A program made the translations under genes and the position numbers. A stretch of 64,000 nt of DNA from Isoetes taiwanensis (lineage: Eukaryota; Streptophyta; Lycopodiopsida; Isoetales; Isoetaceae): the NCBI GenBank assembly GCA_021234155.1, contig JAJEKV010000009.1, positions 13,832,546-13,896,545 on the forward strand, read 5' to 3'. Each line of letters opens with the position of its first letter. Positions within the stretch are counted from its first letter, which is position 1. This document shows positions 21,501 to 34,471 of this stretch, in pieces. The notes below the pieces were generated by a model that worked only from the letters and a program-made list of their open reading frames with translations, did not search any database and was not told the origin of the DNA.

Positions 21501-23234
21501 TTTTTTTTATCCCTTGTTAGAGTAAAAAGCATGGAAGAAATTGAGGCTGAGGAACTGGCAAAAATTCCAAAGTTCAAAGCTCGTCCATTGAATAAACGAG
21601 TGAGATCGGAAACTTGACTCTCTTTGAAATTAGTATCTTTGGATGGTCTGACATGCATTATGAAATCGCCTTGTCAGATTTTTGAAAGCCGTGGTGACTT
21701 GGGTGTTTTTAGAAGTCAGAAACGTCAAGTAACAACCCCAGTGGTATATACGATGTGCTATACATATATGTATTTGCATTTTCTGGCAACTAACAAATTT
21801 ACCTCTTATAGGAATTTCACTTTGCAACAAACGAGCGTATACATCATCATGAAAATCCAATTGAGGATCAATTTGATAAGGTAATTAGTGGTCTGATAAC
21901 ATCTGTTTCACTTGAGAAACCTCTTTCTGTGTGGTTTAACAATCATCCATCGTAGTAATTGTTGGGGACTTGTTCTGTCTCTAGCTCTCACTCAATTCTC
22001 ATTCAACGGAGGAGCTTGTGCTTCAGCCAACAAGGCCTGAACCTTTTCATCTTCTTACTGAGGTCAGTTTAAAAAACATCTTAGATTTAATGAATGTTAT
22101 GCAATCCTAACTGACATCAATATTGCAGGAACGAGGGCAACTTAAAGAGCTGAGACTTATGCGTGAACTGCTTGAGAGGGAACTAGCAGAGAAAGGATCA
22201 AGAGTACCAAAGGCCAATCCCTTGCCATACACTACCGATGTTCCTGCTGTAAGTCTGCTGCGTAGTTTATAACGTTATATTCCGACGGTGTCTTGTTTTC
22301 CTTCTGCCACTTTTGCTACTTTGCACGTATAAGATTTCAACTCTATTAGTGTTTGCTCACTAGCATTTGTTGGAACAGGTGCCTCCTAAACCAACACCCA
22401 AGGAGTGCACCAAGCCCGAGCCGTTCCAGTTGGAAAGTTTAATCCGCCACGAAGAGGAGCTTCAACGGAAAGCTGAAGAGCTTGCCAGGCTGGAGCAGGA
22501 AGAAGCTCAAGCAAGAATTTTCCATGCACAACCCGTTCTCATGTAAGAACTTGTCGGCCGTTTTCGCTTTGCTGATGAAATGCAGTTTGTTAGTTAATGA
22601 GTAACCGATGAACTAATTACCATTTTCTGGCTTCCAGTGGACCCGTGTTCATACCGGAGAGATCAAGAAAACCACTTACAGAGGTCCAGGAGTTTTCATT
22701 GCTTGTGGATAGTAGAGCTGTTGAACGTGCTGAGTTTGATAAGATAGTGACGGAAAAACAAAATCAGTACAAAAGACTTCGCGAAGAATTTGAAGCAGCA
22801 AGAAAGGTAATACTGAAATGCATACTGGTTAGACTATCAATCTACTATGGTTAGCATTATATAATTTTTTTTTTTTTAATTTGCTTTGTGGTGCAATTAG
22901 GAGCAAGAAGAGAGACTTATCAAGGCCCTTAGAAGAGAGATGATTCCTCAAGCTAGACCCATGCCTGTTTTCGATAAACCATTTGTCCCGCAAAGGTTTG
23001 TAAATATCGTTTGATTTTTTTAGATTGAATTTAATGTTATCAGAAAGATTTGGACACAATCATCACCAAGGATTCTTTTCCAGGTCCATAAAGGAGCCTA
23101 CTAGACCAGTTTCTCCCAAGTTACGGCTTCTGGCACGGAAGCAACGAAGTAGGCGATCATCAGAAGTTAGAAGATCGGCAGAACGAAGGCGGTCATTTGT
23201 TCTGGCTGCCAAAAAGAGAAGTCAGATGAGATAA
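18597..23234 (+). CDS. TPX2: TPX2 (targeting protein for Xklp2), 22 exons, apparently intact
   Basis: TPX2 nucleates spindle microtubules and activates Aurora kinase; importin holds it until nuclear envelope breakdown. Coding exons: 18597-18768, 18898-18971, 19218-19270, 19350-19456, 19528-19708, 19783-19894, 19983-20105, 20193-20288, 20365-20465, 20542-20620, 20684-20746, 20816-20899, 20967-21070, 21521-21599, 21678-21740, 21812-21880, 21985-22062, 22129-22248, 22379-22542, 22638-22806, 22901-22995, 23084-23234. All phases agree and total 778 codons plus stop. Family marks: EYSAPQFYDF near the N-terminus (Aurora-binding end), SLAERVLKFQIKTPERF around residue 285, PKFKARPLNK twice (about 355 and 465), EFHLRT/EFHFAT twice, and the C-terminal KPLTEVQEFSLLVDSRAVER helix near 655. 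Borders are GT..AG; the donor after 21740 (GTGGTA) is weak. The acceptor of exon 2 is the least certain border. Length matches plant TPX2 (roughly 750-800 residues). Confidence 0.93.
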
Positions 23235-23960
23235 AATGTTGTGTTTAGCCAGCTGGAAATTCCACAAGTTAAAGTTGATTGCGAGGGAACCATTTACACG
23301 CAAGTGGATTTGGAAATTTCAAGCGCATCCATTTGTCTGTGACGAAGGAATAATAGAATGCAACAAGCATTCACATTCAAATGAGTCAGCTTCTATGAGA
23401 TGCAGTTGGATTCAGATGTAAGCTCATAATATTTGTCACTCATCTAGGTGACAATAATTATGCTTTCACATCTTTTGTACTATAGTATATAGTGTTGGAA
23501 TACAAAATTCATTCAAAAGCATTTTGGACTCTAAGCATTTGGATTCTTTTCCCTAGGTACCCTGTTTTTGGATTCAATTAACGCATTCAGCAGCAAGAGT
23601 GTGGCACTGCCTTTTCATCTTCATTTCAAGGAATTTGTTCCTATATCTTCGCCAATTTACACACTAGAAACTTCGGTGATAAGGATTCAAGCAAGGTTAA
23701 GTTGCATATCCCACATTAAGTATGCATACATGAAATATGCTCTTGTTTTCAAAAAACAAAACTAGGTCCATATTTGTGACAGTAAAACAAAACTAGGTTC
23801 ATATTTGTGACAGTTTTTGAATGTATTTGTGATGGGTTGCATTGTGATTTGATGGTTTGACTATATAGTTGATCAAGAGGAGAATAGCGGCTTAAAATAA
23901 TCCTTAATGTTGTGATACCTTCGCAATAGATCCCGTGAGGTGGACTCACAACTCCCACCT
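23235..23960. other. TPX2 3' flank
   Basis: Contains the 3' UTR of TPX2 at an unknown length. An AT-rich stretch at 23430-23530 holds possible polyadenylation signals. A short tandem repeat (AAAACAAAACTAGGTCCATATTTGTGACAGT-type unit, twice) sits at about 23753-23815. No gene is seen. Confidence 0.4.
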
Positions 23961-24609
23961 TAGAATAGAATGATTTTTATCGTTCACTTTAGAATATAAT
24001 ATTTTATCATCCACGAATGAGGAAAATTTTTTAGCAGTAATAAGTATGCTGACATAATGTACAATCGTATAGGGCAATTTAATATTGTCTCAGAGGACAC
24101 AGTTGAGTCCATATATTCATAACCTCATGAAGGTATGAAGGTATGATCCCAACAAGCCCACGGAGGCCGTGTTCAACAACACATGCATCGGCTATTCAGG
24201 CAGAACTAGCTGAGTATACCGTGCCCGGATATGATCAAATGCTGGAAAAGTCTGAAGGGCGTGGCATTCATCCTCAATGGTGCCCTGTTGGCAAATACTG
24301 ACATAACCTGCCTCTCGAGTCCATCAGCCTGTCTCAATGTAGAGGTGATGCGCACCCGTGCGAATGGAAGTTATTAGTCCATGCATCTTCATGGGCAAAT
24401 GGGTGCGCAAGTAGTGTTGTGGGCCTCGTATGAGCTTGAGGTTGACTTGCTGCCCGATAGTGTGCCATCTTGACATGCGTCAGAGCATCTTCATCCCAGA
24501 GCTTGCCAAGGAAGCAAGCATCAAGATACTGCCTCAATGCATCGTGATCCTTCTTTGTCCATACATGCACGCATCCGATGGTTTTTTTTACGCCCGATTT
24601 GGGTTGGGC

Positions 24610-25045
24610 TCCAATAGAAACCTCCCTAACTTTCCATGGAAACCTCCCCAACTTTCCTTGGAAACCTCCCCAATTTTTCTGGAAAGCTCCCCCATTTTCC
24701 TGGAAACCTCCTCAACTTTCCCTGGAAACCTCCCCAACTTTCTCCAGATTAAAAAACAGAACCCCCACCTTTCCCTGGAAACCTCCCCAACTTTCTTGGA
24801 TGACCTGGGGAGGTTTCTAATTAAGAAAACAGGGGAAGGGGAGGTTTCCACAAAAGGAAACAAAAAAAAGGCTCTTTAAATTTGCACGAAGACCAAGACT
24901 AGCCCCCGTGCATCGCGGTCCTCGTGCGTCTTAATGACGAGGCGCAGTCCATCGGTGGTTGCCAACATTAATGACTATTTTTTATTTTTTTAAATATTTT
25001 ATGGAAACCTCCCCAACTTTCCAAAGAAACTAGGGGAGGTTTCCA
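24610..25045. repeat. Subterminal GGAAACCTCCCC repeats of the MULE-like element
   Basis: About eight degenerate copies of TGGAAACCTCCCCAACTTTC occur between 24612 and 24800, some inverted near 24810-24850, with one more cluster at 25000-25045. The right end of the element has two inverted copies. Subterminal arrays like this usually bind the cognate transposase. Confidence 0.8.
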
Positions 25046-25195
25046 CAAAATGTCTATAAAATTTCAAAGTGAGCTATTTCTTCAAGTAGATCGTTCCTTT
25101 GAGTTCTTCTTTCATCCACGAATTCATCCAAGCTTTTTCTTCAAGTAAATCATCCATACGAGTTCTTCCTTCATCCACGGAATAATCCGTTTGCC

Positions 25196-26537
25196 ATGAT
25201 TCCCATCGACTATTTCATCTTTGGTTCCTTTGACGTTGCTATTTATCTCATGGATTTGGAGCGTAACGTGTATGAGGGAGTTGAAGATGATATCTCCACT
25301 GATTCGTCCCTATATGATTCAGAAGAAACTGTAAGTGATTTCGCTTTAATGTTGACAATGCTGCAGGTTTTGAGGATGTAGATGATGAAGACCATGTAAC
25401 ACCCAGTGGTGATTATGACAATCATTTGAATGAGGGAGACTCTGTTGGATCATATCCACCTATACCTTCAATCAACTCAAGGGAAGGTTGTATTTTCACG
25501 GAAGCATCATACTCTTTGATGGTGCAATGTGTCAAGACTCGTGTCCAGCCCTCCATCGAAGATATCCTAGGCGCTGATCCAAGTTTCCCTGCTGGGTATG
25601 TTCGGCAGTCGTAAAAGCCACAAAGCACACAGATAATCGAAAGGTGGTTGAGTTTCCAAAAAAAAAACTAGAAGTTGATCCAGAAACTAATCTTCTCATA
25701 TGCATGACTTTTGGGAAGTGGCTCTATATCCCCCCATCATGGATGTAGAAGGAGATTATTTTTAAAGGCCATATTGATCCGGATTTGGGGCATCTGCCTA
25801 TATGCCCTACCCTAGATAATATAAAAAATATATGGCAGTTTGGAGCCAAGTTTCATGGCATTCCAGAAGATTATGTGAGGCAATGCATAGCAACATGTGA
25901 ATGTAATACCCGTCATGTGAATCCCATCAGTAGAAAAAGCCTATTTACCCATGGGGAGATGGCATGTGACTTACTAGAGAGCCGGGTGGAACAGTTGCAG
26001 GTGGAGCACAGAGTGAGATTGCTTCGACGTCATACCAGAAGCTGGGGAGATGGCACAAAATGTGTAGATTACATTTGTCATCGAGGGGGAGATGCCCGAA
26101 GATGTGGCATACGGGATGGAAGGCAGATGAGAAGAAGCTTCAAAAGTAGATGTGGATTTCGCCTACGTACAGTGATGCCAAGCAACAATAGCAAAGATGG
26201 TTTTGCCAGCATATACATACGCGAAGGGCATGATGGCCACAATCCATTCTCCGAAAATGATGAATGGTCTCGTTCCTTGCATCCCTCTATTGTAGAAGAG
26301 GCAGCAAACATGCTGCTGGACACAAGAGACTTCCAAGCTGTATGGAGTAATATGATGGAGAGGGGAAAAGAGATGTGCAATACCATGAGACCTGTTGAAA
26401 GAGTCACTTACCGATTCAAACTGGCACACGAGGACATATGGCGTTTTGGTTACCACTTGCGACTCAAAGGTATGTTCACTCCTATACTTTGGAAAGATGA
26501 AAGGCTTTGCAGGAAAGCTGGGGAGGTTTCCAGGTAG
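25196..26537 (+). pseudogene. MULE/FAR1-like DNA-binding region, truncated transposase gene
   Basis: Three open stretches lie in order: 25196-25381, a shifted continuation to 25614, and 25785-26537. The last has 250 codons: a region with RQCIATCECNTRHVN, then a C..C / H.H pattern around CGFRLRT and YIREGHDGHNPF. That is the WRKY/FAR1-type zinc-binding fold used as the N-terminal DNA-binding domain of Mutator-like transposases. The frame then runs into the right terminal repeat and ends in CRKAGEVSR. The DDE catalytic core is missing, so it is an internally deleted, non-autonomous copy. A GTAAGT..CTGCAG pair at 25331-25366 could be a small intron but does not keep frame; a frameshift is simpler. 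Confidence 0.55.
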
Positions 26538-27165
26538 GAAAATTTGGGAGGTTTCCATTCTTGGGACCTTAACCAAATTCGGGCGTATATAATTTGAGCG
26601 TGCATGCATCTATGTGCCTATACATTCCATCGTGATAATCACTGAGCTTGCTTGTCCTTCCAGCAGGCTTTGAGGCGCTATGGAGCCATTGCTACGGTTA
26701 AAGCAAGATTGGGAAAACAAGAATCACCCATAGTAAACTACCTTCTAGAAGTAAATGATATGATGGTCCAGTGCAATCCTATGAGGGGGTAAGAAATTCG
26801 TCTCATAGAGCAAGATCTGATATGGAATTGTGGACTTTACCCCAAGTGCTCATGCTGAGAAGGCCTTCTGTACTTGCTCCAGGTCATTCCAGATGGCGAA
26901 GGATATAACTGGACCCCACACCTCCGCCCCTGCAAGAGAACCGGCTCGACCAAGGCTCTGAATAGATGTAACTGGTGATCCCAGACATACAGCTCTGCCT
27001 TGTGGCTGTTGCTCTGCATGAGACTGCACATGTGCTTTAGAGATATTTGGCTGACCCAAAGTGTGCATTGGCAGGCTGCTATATAAATCTTAACAAAATT
27101 TGCTCCATCAAATCTAATCCACTCCAAATCCAAAATTGTTGGCTTTAGAGGATTTGTTGTATTTG

Positions 27166-29220
27166 TTCCTTCAACAGAGCGACGGATTATCTATAGCATC
27201 AAGCTTAAAACTAACTAGGGTTCGTTCTTTGATTTTTTGGATGGTCGTAAATTGACATGGTATTATGTGTTGCGAATGCTCGGTATCCATCAATTTTCAA
27301 GCATTCTCATTTCAACGCAAACCCACACCTATTGACAGGTACGTAGGAGGAAATAGGAAGGTATTTGGCCTCTGATCATATCTCATAAAATTGCAACTAG
27401 CAATACACAGTCAGGGCTAAAGTCTACGTGGAATTAGGGCAACTTGTGTGTGACGAAAATCCACCACAACAAATCCATCATTACTAGGTCCCTGCAGTTT
27501 ACGATCCATGCTTAAAGTGATAGTCAGATAGAAGAACAATCGGATGTTATAATTTTAGACAGGACATCTCAATTCCATTGGAGCTTTGCTTCGTTGTTCC
27601 ATATTTGACTTTTCTGGGCTAGCAAAACACTTGTAAAGATCTAGCTATTTTCTTTGAGGATCACATGCATTAAGGTTTTTGATTTGGCCATTTTTAATAT
27701 GTCTTACTTATTTTCGATCTTGGTTGTGAAAATCCTGGTTTTATCTTTCACCTAGAAGACTAGTTGGATTAACTATATTGTGTGAAAGGCATAGACAAGA
27801 TGATGCCTGCACATAATTTTGGCTATTGTAGAAAGCTAATCCAATGGAACGGCCATCATGAACTCCAAGGTACGTCTAGAATGTGTCATGAAATGCTAAT
27901 AAATGTTCCTAGGTTGTTTGTGTCATGATATTCTTAGTTACAAAATTATAATATATCATGATGGCAATCTTTTCTCTTTCAATCAAATTGTACAGTGGCC
28001 TTAATAGTTTTATTATTTCAGTGAAGACCAATAGACCTCTCAACCCTATGTATTACTGCTTCTAGTTATTTCGGTAAAGACCAATAGACTTCTCTCAACC
28101 CCATGCATGTAACATAGCCACAAGCTTAGATGGTTCTATCATTACTGATCTTTTTCCAATAATTACAGTTGACATGTAGATTTAGCACATGGAGGCTCTA
28201 TCTATTATATAATAATGATCAGTTACCTAGATGTATATATGACTATGCATTTGTGCAGACATTGCAAATATTAATGCTTCTATTTGTTCTTCACACTTCA
28301 TATTTGGAAAATAAGCAAGTTGTTGTAAGCAAGGTGCATACAGATTGATATAGAAAAATACATCATTTAGAAGCTTAAGGTGCAAAATGAGTTAGAGCCT
28401 CCATATAAAACTGTAAGTCCTTCTATTTTGCACCGACTCTATCTTCTTAATTTTGGATTTGAGCAAAAAGAATATTGAATGATTATAGCAGTTTTGTGGG
28501 AAACATGATTTTGCATAAATGTTATTAATGGTTTCTCACACAATGCTTTAATGTATGTCAACATCCATTTTGTGTATGCAATAGTTTTGTAGAATGCTAA
28601 GCATAAAGTCCTTTTTGCCTAGAGGATGCACTTCGTAATAGGGGGTATGAACATTTGCTTTCAAAGGGTGGCTAAAAACATCCGTAGTATACTGATTTTT
28701 GGAAGCTAATTTAATCTCTAAAGTATATATTTTATCGCAGATAGTAACAAAAAAACCCAATAATGGTAAGTAGACAAATACGAAACGATAAAAAAATCCC
28801 CTTTCTTGCACGCAGGTGTTCCATACTACAAAAAATATTGAATCCTCTAGGCCTTTCCGCCATTGCAATTTGCGTAATGTACTGCGTGTTAATCTCCAAA
28901 AGACCAAGCTCTTGGTAGTTCAATCTTCTCGTCATACTGTTCCAACTTAGCCCTATGATAGCCACGATGTTCAAGATATCTACAGGTATCTACATGATTT
29001 GTGCCAAGATTTTGGTCTGTAGTGCAAAGGCATTACTTGCGTATTGCTAAAGTTTCATAAACACTGCCTTCAATCTCAGTTTTAGGTATAAGCATTTCAG
29101 AAGTATTGGCAAACCTCTTGCAAAGGAATGTGCCGCAGAATATTCATCATGTTGTGTTGCATGTTCAAAAAGATATGCCGACGACTTGGTTTATAATAAG
29201 CAACCAAGAACCAAATTTTT
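27166..29220. other. Intergenic DNA, nothing recognised
   Basis: AT-rich, no protein family recognised on either strand. The minus-strand frames at 28548-28974 overlap in two registers and look like chance or an old relic with no readable domain. Confidence 0.4.
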
Positions 29221-29222
29221 TT

Positions 29223-29670
29223 AAAATAAATACAATTCATTACATTCAGGCCCTTTGGTTTGTTGAAGGCCCCGAAGGGGCCAAAATTTTTTTAGATATG
29301 CACCCCTTTGGTTTGGGTGCATATTCACACGGGGGGTGACGTAGGGCAGCGAGAGCCCCTAAAATCATATTATACATGTATAAAATCAACAACATATAGT
29401 ACACTGCCTCAAATCTTATAGTATTTTGTAAACTGTGTTATACAGTATACCAAAACTTGTACACGCATACCCCACAAATGAGGATCACTATGGATGGTCT
29501 AGATCAAGGAATAAAGGGTATATATGCTTATCCAACAGCTCTCGATACCCGGAGTCACCCCCCGTGTGAATATGCACCAAACCAAAGGGGTGCATATCTA
29601 AAAGAATTTTGGCCCCTTCGGGGCCTTCAACAAACCAAAGGGCCCGAATGTAATGAATTGTATTTATTTG
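29223..29670. mobile_element. Fold-back element with about 130-bp inverted arms
   Basis: The left arm 29223-29357 and right arm 29537-29670 are reverse complements with only a few differences over about 130 bp. They share TAAATACAATTCATTACATT, GGCCCCGAAGGGGCC and CACACGGGGGGTGAC. The centre (29358-29536) is unique. A related copy at 55255-55580 has one arm plus the centre in the opposite sense, so this is a repeat family and not an accidental inversion. No coding capacity. Confidence 0.85.
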
Positions 29671-31300
29671 TTAGGATTGATATCTGGCAGTATAGAGTTT
29701 TTTGTTCTTGCCAGAAAATAGAAAAGCTTCTTCAAATTGATGGAGTCCATTTGAAAATTTTTTAGTCTCAACATCAACAGTAACATTTCTTGAGTAAAAT
29801 CCTTTATGTGGCCCTCCACCAGTCTATTCATAAAGGCAAAAACATATGATGTGAGGACAGAATCCCTATTAGAAAGATCCTTCAGAAATTTCCTGCCACA
29901 TCTTCTATGAGAAATCATCGGATTATCCTTCTTTATTCTCCAATGCTATATTCAGCCTTGGACAGCTTGACGGGAATGGAAATTAATATAAAGTTGATTA
30001 TATATAAGCATTAGGCAGGATTTTAGAGTAAAAATGTAGATTGGATATAACCTACTCAGCTGTAAGATTTATCGAGAGACTTCTTCTATTGGTCAATGGT
30101 ATATTCATGTAGTGAAAGTGCTTATTAATATTTTGACTTATACCGTTTCCATAAGTTAAATGAAGTGATTGAGTGATAAACCTACTAAATTAATTGAAGT
30201 TGAGCACGGTTATGGAATCTAGTAAAGTGAATCATCACTTCTTTCTAAGAGGTCCACAATTCAAGCATTGTAGGTATGATAGCCATTTCAAGTCGCAGAG
30301 TTTCTTTCACTTTTCACTGAATGCTTATCAAGAAGTGTCCATTGGCATTTCTTCATTTTTTCCTGTAGTTCTGCCTGTTCTACCTCTGATTCTTGTCACA
30401 GCAGTGCATCCGTGCTGCTGCGCGTCGATAATTCTTCCACCCATAAAATTGGACCATCACATTATTCCTGTATATAGAACCCCCATTTGATCGGATTGGT
30501 TTATATGGGCATATTTCACAGCAATTACCATGTAGGCAATTATTCCATTTTCTCTACAGCTGTCTCACAATTTCATATGTTTGGGTCTCATTGATTAGCT
30601 GCAAAATTATTCAACACTATTCTCAATATGCTAGCAATTCTCTTAATATGCGCATTAACAAACAAAAGATCCGAGCCTCGTAAGCTGAGTCCATCCATGT
30701 TATATGCTCAGCTTAGATAAGGTGACTCTGCTTAGCCAAATCATAAGAAATTGGCTCATGACTATGGAACATCTTTAGAAACGAGTCGCTAGGTCTCAAT
30801 CTGCGTTTGTGTATGCTTGTATATCATGCTCAAAAAACACTGCTGATGAAGAAGCTTGCCAGCATGACCTTGTGTCATTACTCCATGACCTTGTGTCATT
30901 ACTCCATTCCTGATACAAAAGTCCAAACACGGCCTACACACAAATATGAAAAACAGTTCATGGTTGCTAATGTAAACATGGATAACCAAGACTGCGAATA
31001 AGAATATGAATTGATGTTATGTGAAGGTCACTTGATTGTCTGAACTGAATCTAGTCAATGGACAGACTAGGATGTGCCCGTAGTTAGCTCCTTAGATCAG
31101 TACCACTCTTTTGACGAGGATTAAGTAGCATAAGTTCACTCAACTTTAGTTATATATCGAAAGATTGAATTCTTGAATTCAAGCACAGGGTCGTTAAATT
31201 GTGAACCATCCCCTTCCTACTAGTGATCGAAGCCGAATTAGCTCCAATAAGTTTAACTCTAAAATAGAAGTCTGCTAGAAGCATGAATTCTGCAAGCTCT
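29671..31300. other. Intergenic DNA, nothing recognised
   Basis: No gene is seen. A 21-bp unit, CATGACCTTGTGTCATTACTC, is exactly doubled at 30863-30904. Confidence 0.5.
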
Positions 31301-31302
31301 AA

Positions 31303-32246
31303 TCAGGGTTCTCCATACAATGACAGCTGCTTCAAATGGCATGTTAAGAATAAACTCTTCGCTTCCGGAAGCCATCCAACCTCGCGGAAAAGAACATCGA
31401 TCATGCAGTTGCATTGACCATTTGTTAGCATAATGGTATAGTTGGAAGCCAAACAGTAGTGATGAAGCCCCTCATCCACCAAACTAGCATGGCTGCAAGC
31501 TGAAAGAATGCTAATAAATGTGACAGAGTCTGGCATGACATGATGGAAATGCATCTGTTAAAAAATCCGGAGAGTGATGATTATATAAGGCCAAGATGGC
31601 GTTCCATGAAAATAGGTTGCGGACAAGCATGATATCAAACATGTGACGGGCATCATCAATGCTTTCACAATTCCCATAAGAGTAACAAGAGCCGTAGGCA
31701 ACAAAGAACATCCGTCCCTCAAAAATGCCCCTACAATATATTTATGGAGCTTCTTTCTATGATAAAAGAGAGAATCCATATCCACATGCATCTAAAAGAC
31801 TCACAAACGTCTCTACTTGGCTGACCATCCAGCTGCATTTTTTCAAAGACTAGCATGGCCTGTTCACAAAGACCATCTTTGTGCAAAGTGCAAACAATTA
31901 TGACATTAAACTTGAAATCGGGTCTTTTCCTCGATTTCATTGAACAAAATTTGAGCTTCTATACAATTATGCCTATGATCATAGTCCAGAGAACACATTC
32001 TCATACCTAGATTATCCAATGTAAAGCAAGCATCTTAGAAAGCCCCACATTTCCCATACATATCTACAAGCCAGTTTCCCAAAAATCTCTCTTTATCACA
32101 ACGGCGTTTAATAATGTGGGCATGGACGAACTTATTTTTGGCGAGCTTTGGAACCGGCCATATCCTCGGACTAAAGAAGCAAAGGTTTCGAAGCTACCTA
32201 AATGCCGATCTCGGCAACCAATTGAGCGATTCCTTCCAAAGACCAT
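31303..32246 (-). pseudogene. PPR protein relic
   Basis: Pentatricopeptide-repeat proteins bind organellar RNA. Minus-strand pieces in different frames follow the PLS-class order: KKLHKYIVG, then a displaced YGSCYSYGNCESIDDARHMFD, then RNLFSWNAILALY, then PDSVTFISILSACSHASLVDEGLHHY, and finally EVGWLPEAKSLF. Stops and shifts between 31500 and 31800 break the frame, and N-terminal pieces (31731-31940, 32064-32246) are weaker. No intact start or stop framework remains, and no DYW end is seen. A multi-exon gene cannot be fully excluded, but PPR genes usually lack introns and decay explains the breaks better. Confidence 0.7.
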
Positions 32247-32249
32247 GCT

Positions 32250-34470
32250 TTTGGTTTCTCCTTGAATAATTTTGAAAACCTGGAAAAGGCTTGGATCAGG
32301 GCAAATCCGCCCTATAACGGGCCAAAATTGAGGGTTTTGTGAAGAACTAATCGAATCATGGTTAGATTGAAGTAGAAGGATGTCGGATTGGAAACCATGG
32401 CCGCTAAAGTAAATCGGGAAGATGGAGATGAAAAATAAAGGAATAAATTCTTAAATCATTTGGGCGCGCATGGCCGTAATTTGCTTGTCGAAGACGCTCC
32501 CATAACTAACTCTAATTTCCATGAATTTTAACGGCCGTAGATGAAATCCAACGCTTGAAATAGCCTCCGCTTGCACAAAAAATCCCACCTGGCCGCTACG
32601 TGGACACTCTAAAATTGCTTCAAAGTGTCAACTTGTGTTTGTGCAAACGTGCGAATAAAAATAATAATGATTATCTCAAAAAGATAATAAAAAGTTTAAA
32701 AAGAAGAACAAAAAAGCCTAGCTCTCTAAGGCCAACAACAAGCAGTCTAGAAGGCTAAGGCTAGTGGTATTGGAGTCATGACTTTGCATCATGTATATTC
32801 CTATAGGAATCTAACTAAAACCATTTACTCTTCTTGTATGAATTAATGTTGCATTCTTGCGAAATATCCTTCATAGCCCCAAGCTATATAAAGTTGTTCA
32901 CATCCCTTTGTGATCTCAAGAACTCAAAATGTAATGATTTCTTATATCTTTGTGCATAAAGCTTGCAAATGGACATAATGGCTCATTGAACACCAAGCGC
33001 GAACCCCATATCCTAGGCATGTCTTCCTGGCATGATATCTGTATAAGGTCCAATATTGTCAGTGGCAACGCCTAAGAGCAAGCAATTTTAGCTTCTACTA
33101 AGAGGAGGAAAATTTGCAAAAATGGCTTACTAGAAAATGGCTCGATGTATCCACCAACTCGGACAACCTCTTGCAAGATTGTCTTGGGGGTAGTCTGGGT
33201 GGGATTTGAATGAGCTCGTATTATGATCTGGACCCAAGAACTATTTCAATTGCTTAATTATCTCACCAACACACGCTCCTCTGGTTCAGGTTTTGCAAGT
33301 ACCCAAAACCTATTTCTGTTGTCTTACACAAACTCTAGATTTATTTATGGCTAGCACAAAGGCCCTAACATCCTAAAACATTTTCTAAACCATTCTCTTC
33401 ACCACATATTCATTCCTAGATCACTCCAAGATCTGCGTGCATGCCTTCCACTCGAGTTTCAATCGGCTGTGCAAATAAAATCTCAATGGTTTATAAGGCT
33501 TTATCGTCCACATTTAATCATAGCCCTCAACTCATCTCTCCTAAAACCTCCACCTTCAAATTAAAATATACAAGGCATATCCCATTTTCACCCTGTCCAT
33601 CCCTAGGGTTTGCACTTAGAGCAACCTAAAAAATATGTTAAACACCTAGTTGAGACATTAGAAGGGATACGTTAAACACCTAGTTCAGACATTGGAAGGG
33701 AGATTTTTTTTATAACCACTTGAGACATGCTCTACTGGTAATGACCAATTATCCAATCGTCAAACCAGCCACAGTTTCAGACGATAGTTTGTGGGGGTAA
33801 GAATGCCACTTAAGCCAATGATCCAGAGGTGGTAGTACGTCCTTATTTGGATGGTTATAGCACAAAAAAAATGGACTTGCCAGGGCCAGGACACGTTTAT
33901 TGCTCTGTACTCAATGAAGCTGATTGTGGTAAAAAAAAAGCTGGTACTTGGGTTATTTTAGCCATGGGTTTTCTGCTCATGAAACAATCTCCAAATCCAT
34001 TTGGAGCATGGCTAATTGAAGTTCACCCTCAGATCCTGCAGCCCATCTACCCGCATCAGTCGCTAGCGCTGCTGGTTTTGCTGTCTGGTTTCGCCAACCA
34101 GTTTGGTATACAGAGGTCCTTTTCCAATCAGTCTATGGAGTGTACCTAATGGTAATTTTCTACAGAGAGATTCATTCAACAATCAACATACACTAGGTTT
34201 TACATTACGTTAATTCATTTGAGGAACACAAGCATAAAGTAAGTTACATAGGTGCACACAGCACAGATGCATATAGCCTACAGTACCAACTGATAACAAA
34301 AATTACAAAGACAAAAATATGCATATCCACAAACGCATTGTGCAAAAATGCCTCCCTAGGCGAAAGCTCCTGATTCTTGACTGCTGTATGCTTTTAATAA
34401 GTTTTCCACATCCATCCGCGTCTGAGGTTAATAGGGTCCTCCCCTCAAACATGTTATCAAGCCAAAATCC
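32250..34470. other. Intergenic DNA downstream of the GeBP-like gene
   Basis: No family is recognised. A 106-codon plus-strand frame at 33829-34149 has no known domain. A short doubled phrase (CACCTAGTT.AGACATT.GAAGGGA) lies at 33640-33700. Confidence 0.4.
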
Positions 34471-34471
34471 T

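Larger units (their letters stand above)
24590..26590. mobile_element. MULE-like element nested in LINE L1
   Basis: The left end ACGCCCGATTTGGGTT (24590) is mirrored by AACCAAATTCGGGCGT at 26571-26586; after each comes a CTCC / GGAAACCTCCC stretch, giving terminal inverted repeats of about 40 bp. The subterminal zones repeat GGAAACCTCCCCAACTTTCC many times (24620-24800 and 24995-25045 on the left, 26500-26560 on the right in the opposite sense). LINE sequence resumes on both sides and overlaps by about 10-14 diverged bases (GCATCCGATG at 24571 against GCATCTATG at 26606), consistent with the 9-11 bp duplication of Mutator-like elements. The coding part is 25196-26537. Confidence 0.7.
23961..27165 (-). 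mobile_element. LINE fragment L1, split by a MULE-like insertion
   Basis: The minus strand reads as the 3' part of a non-LTR retrotransposon. A frame at 26837-27133 carries FRALVEPVLLQG followed by a GPVISLAIWNDLEQVQ-like segment, as in the C-terminal half of LINE reverse-transcriptase ORFs. Matching sequence is present in L2 (49256-49456) and L3 (56312-56557). Another segment, 24334-24580, reads WTKKDHDALRQYLDACFL.KLWDEDAL. The 3' end (about 23961-24030) carries the family's terminal block with AGAATAGAATG and TTTTTATC..CCACGAA on the plus strand. The 5' end is truncated near 27165, so the catalytic RT core is absent. Confidence 0.7.
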
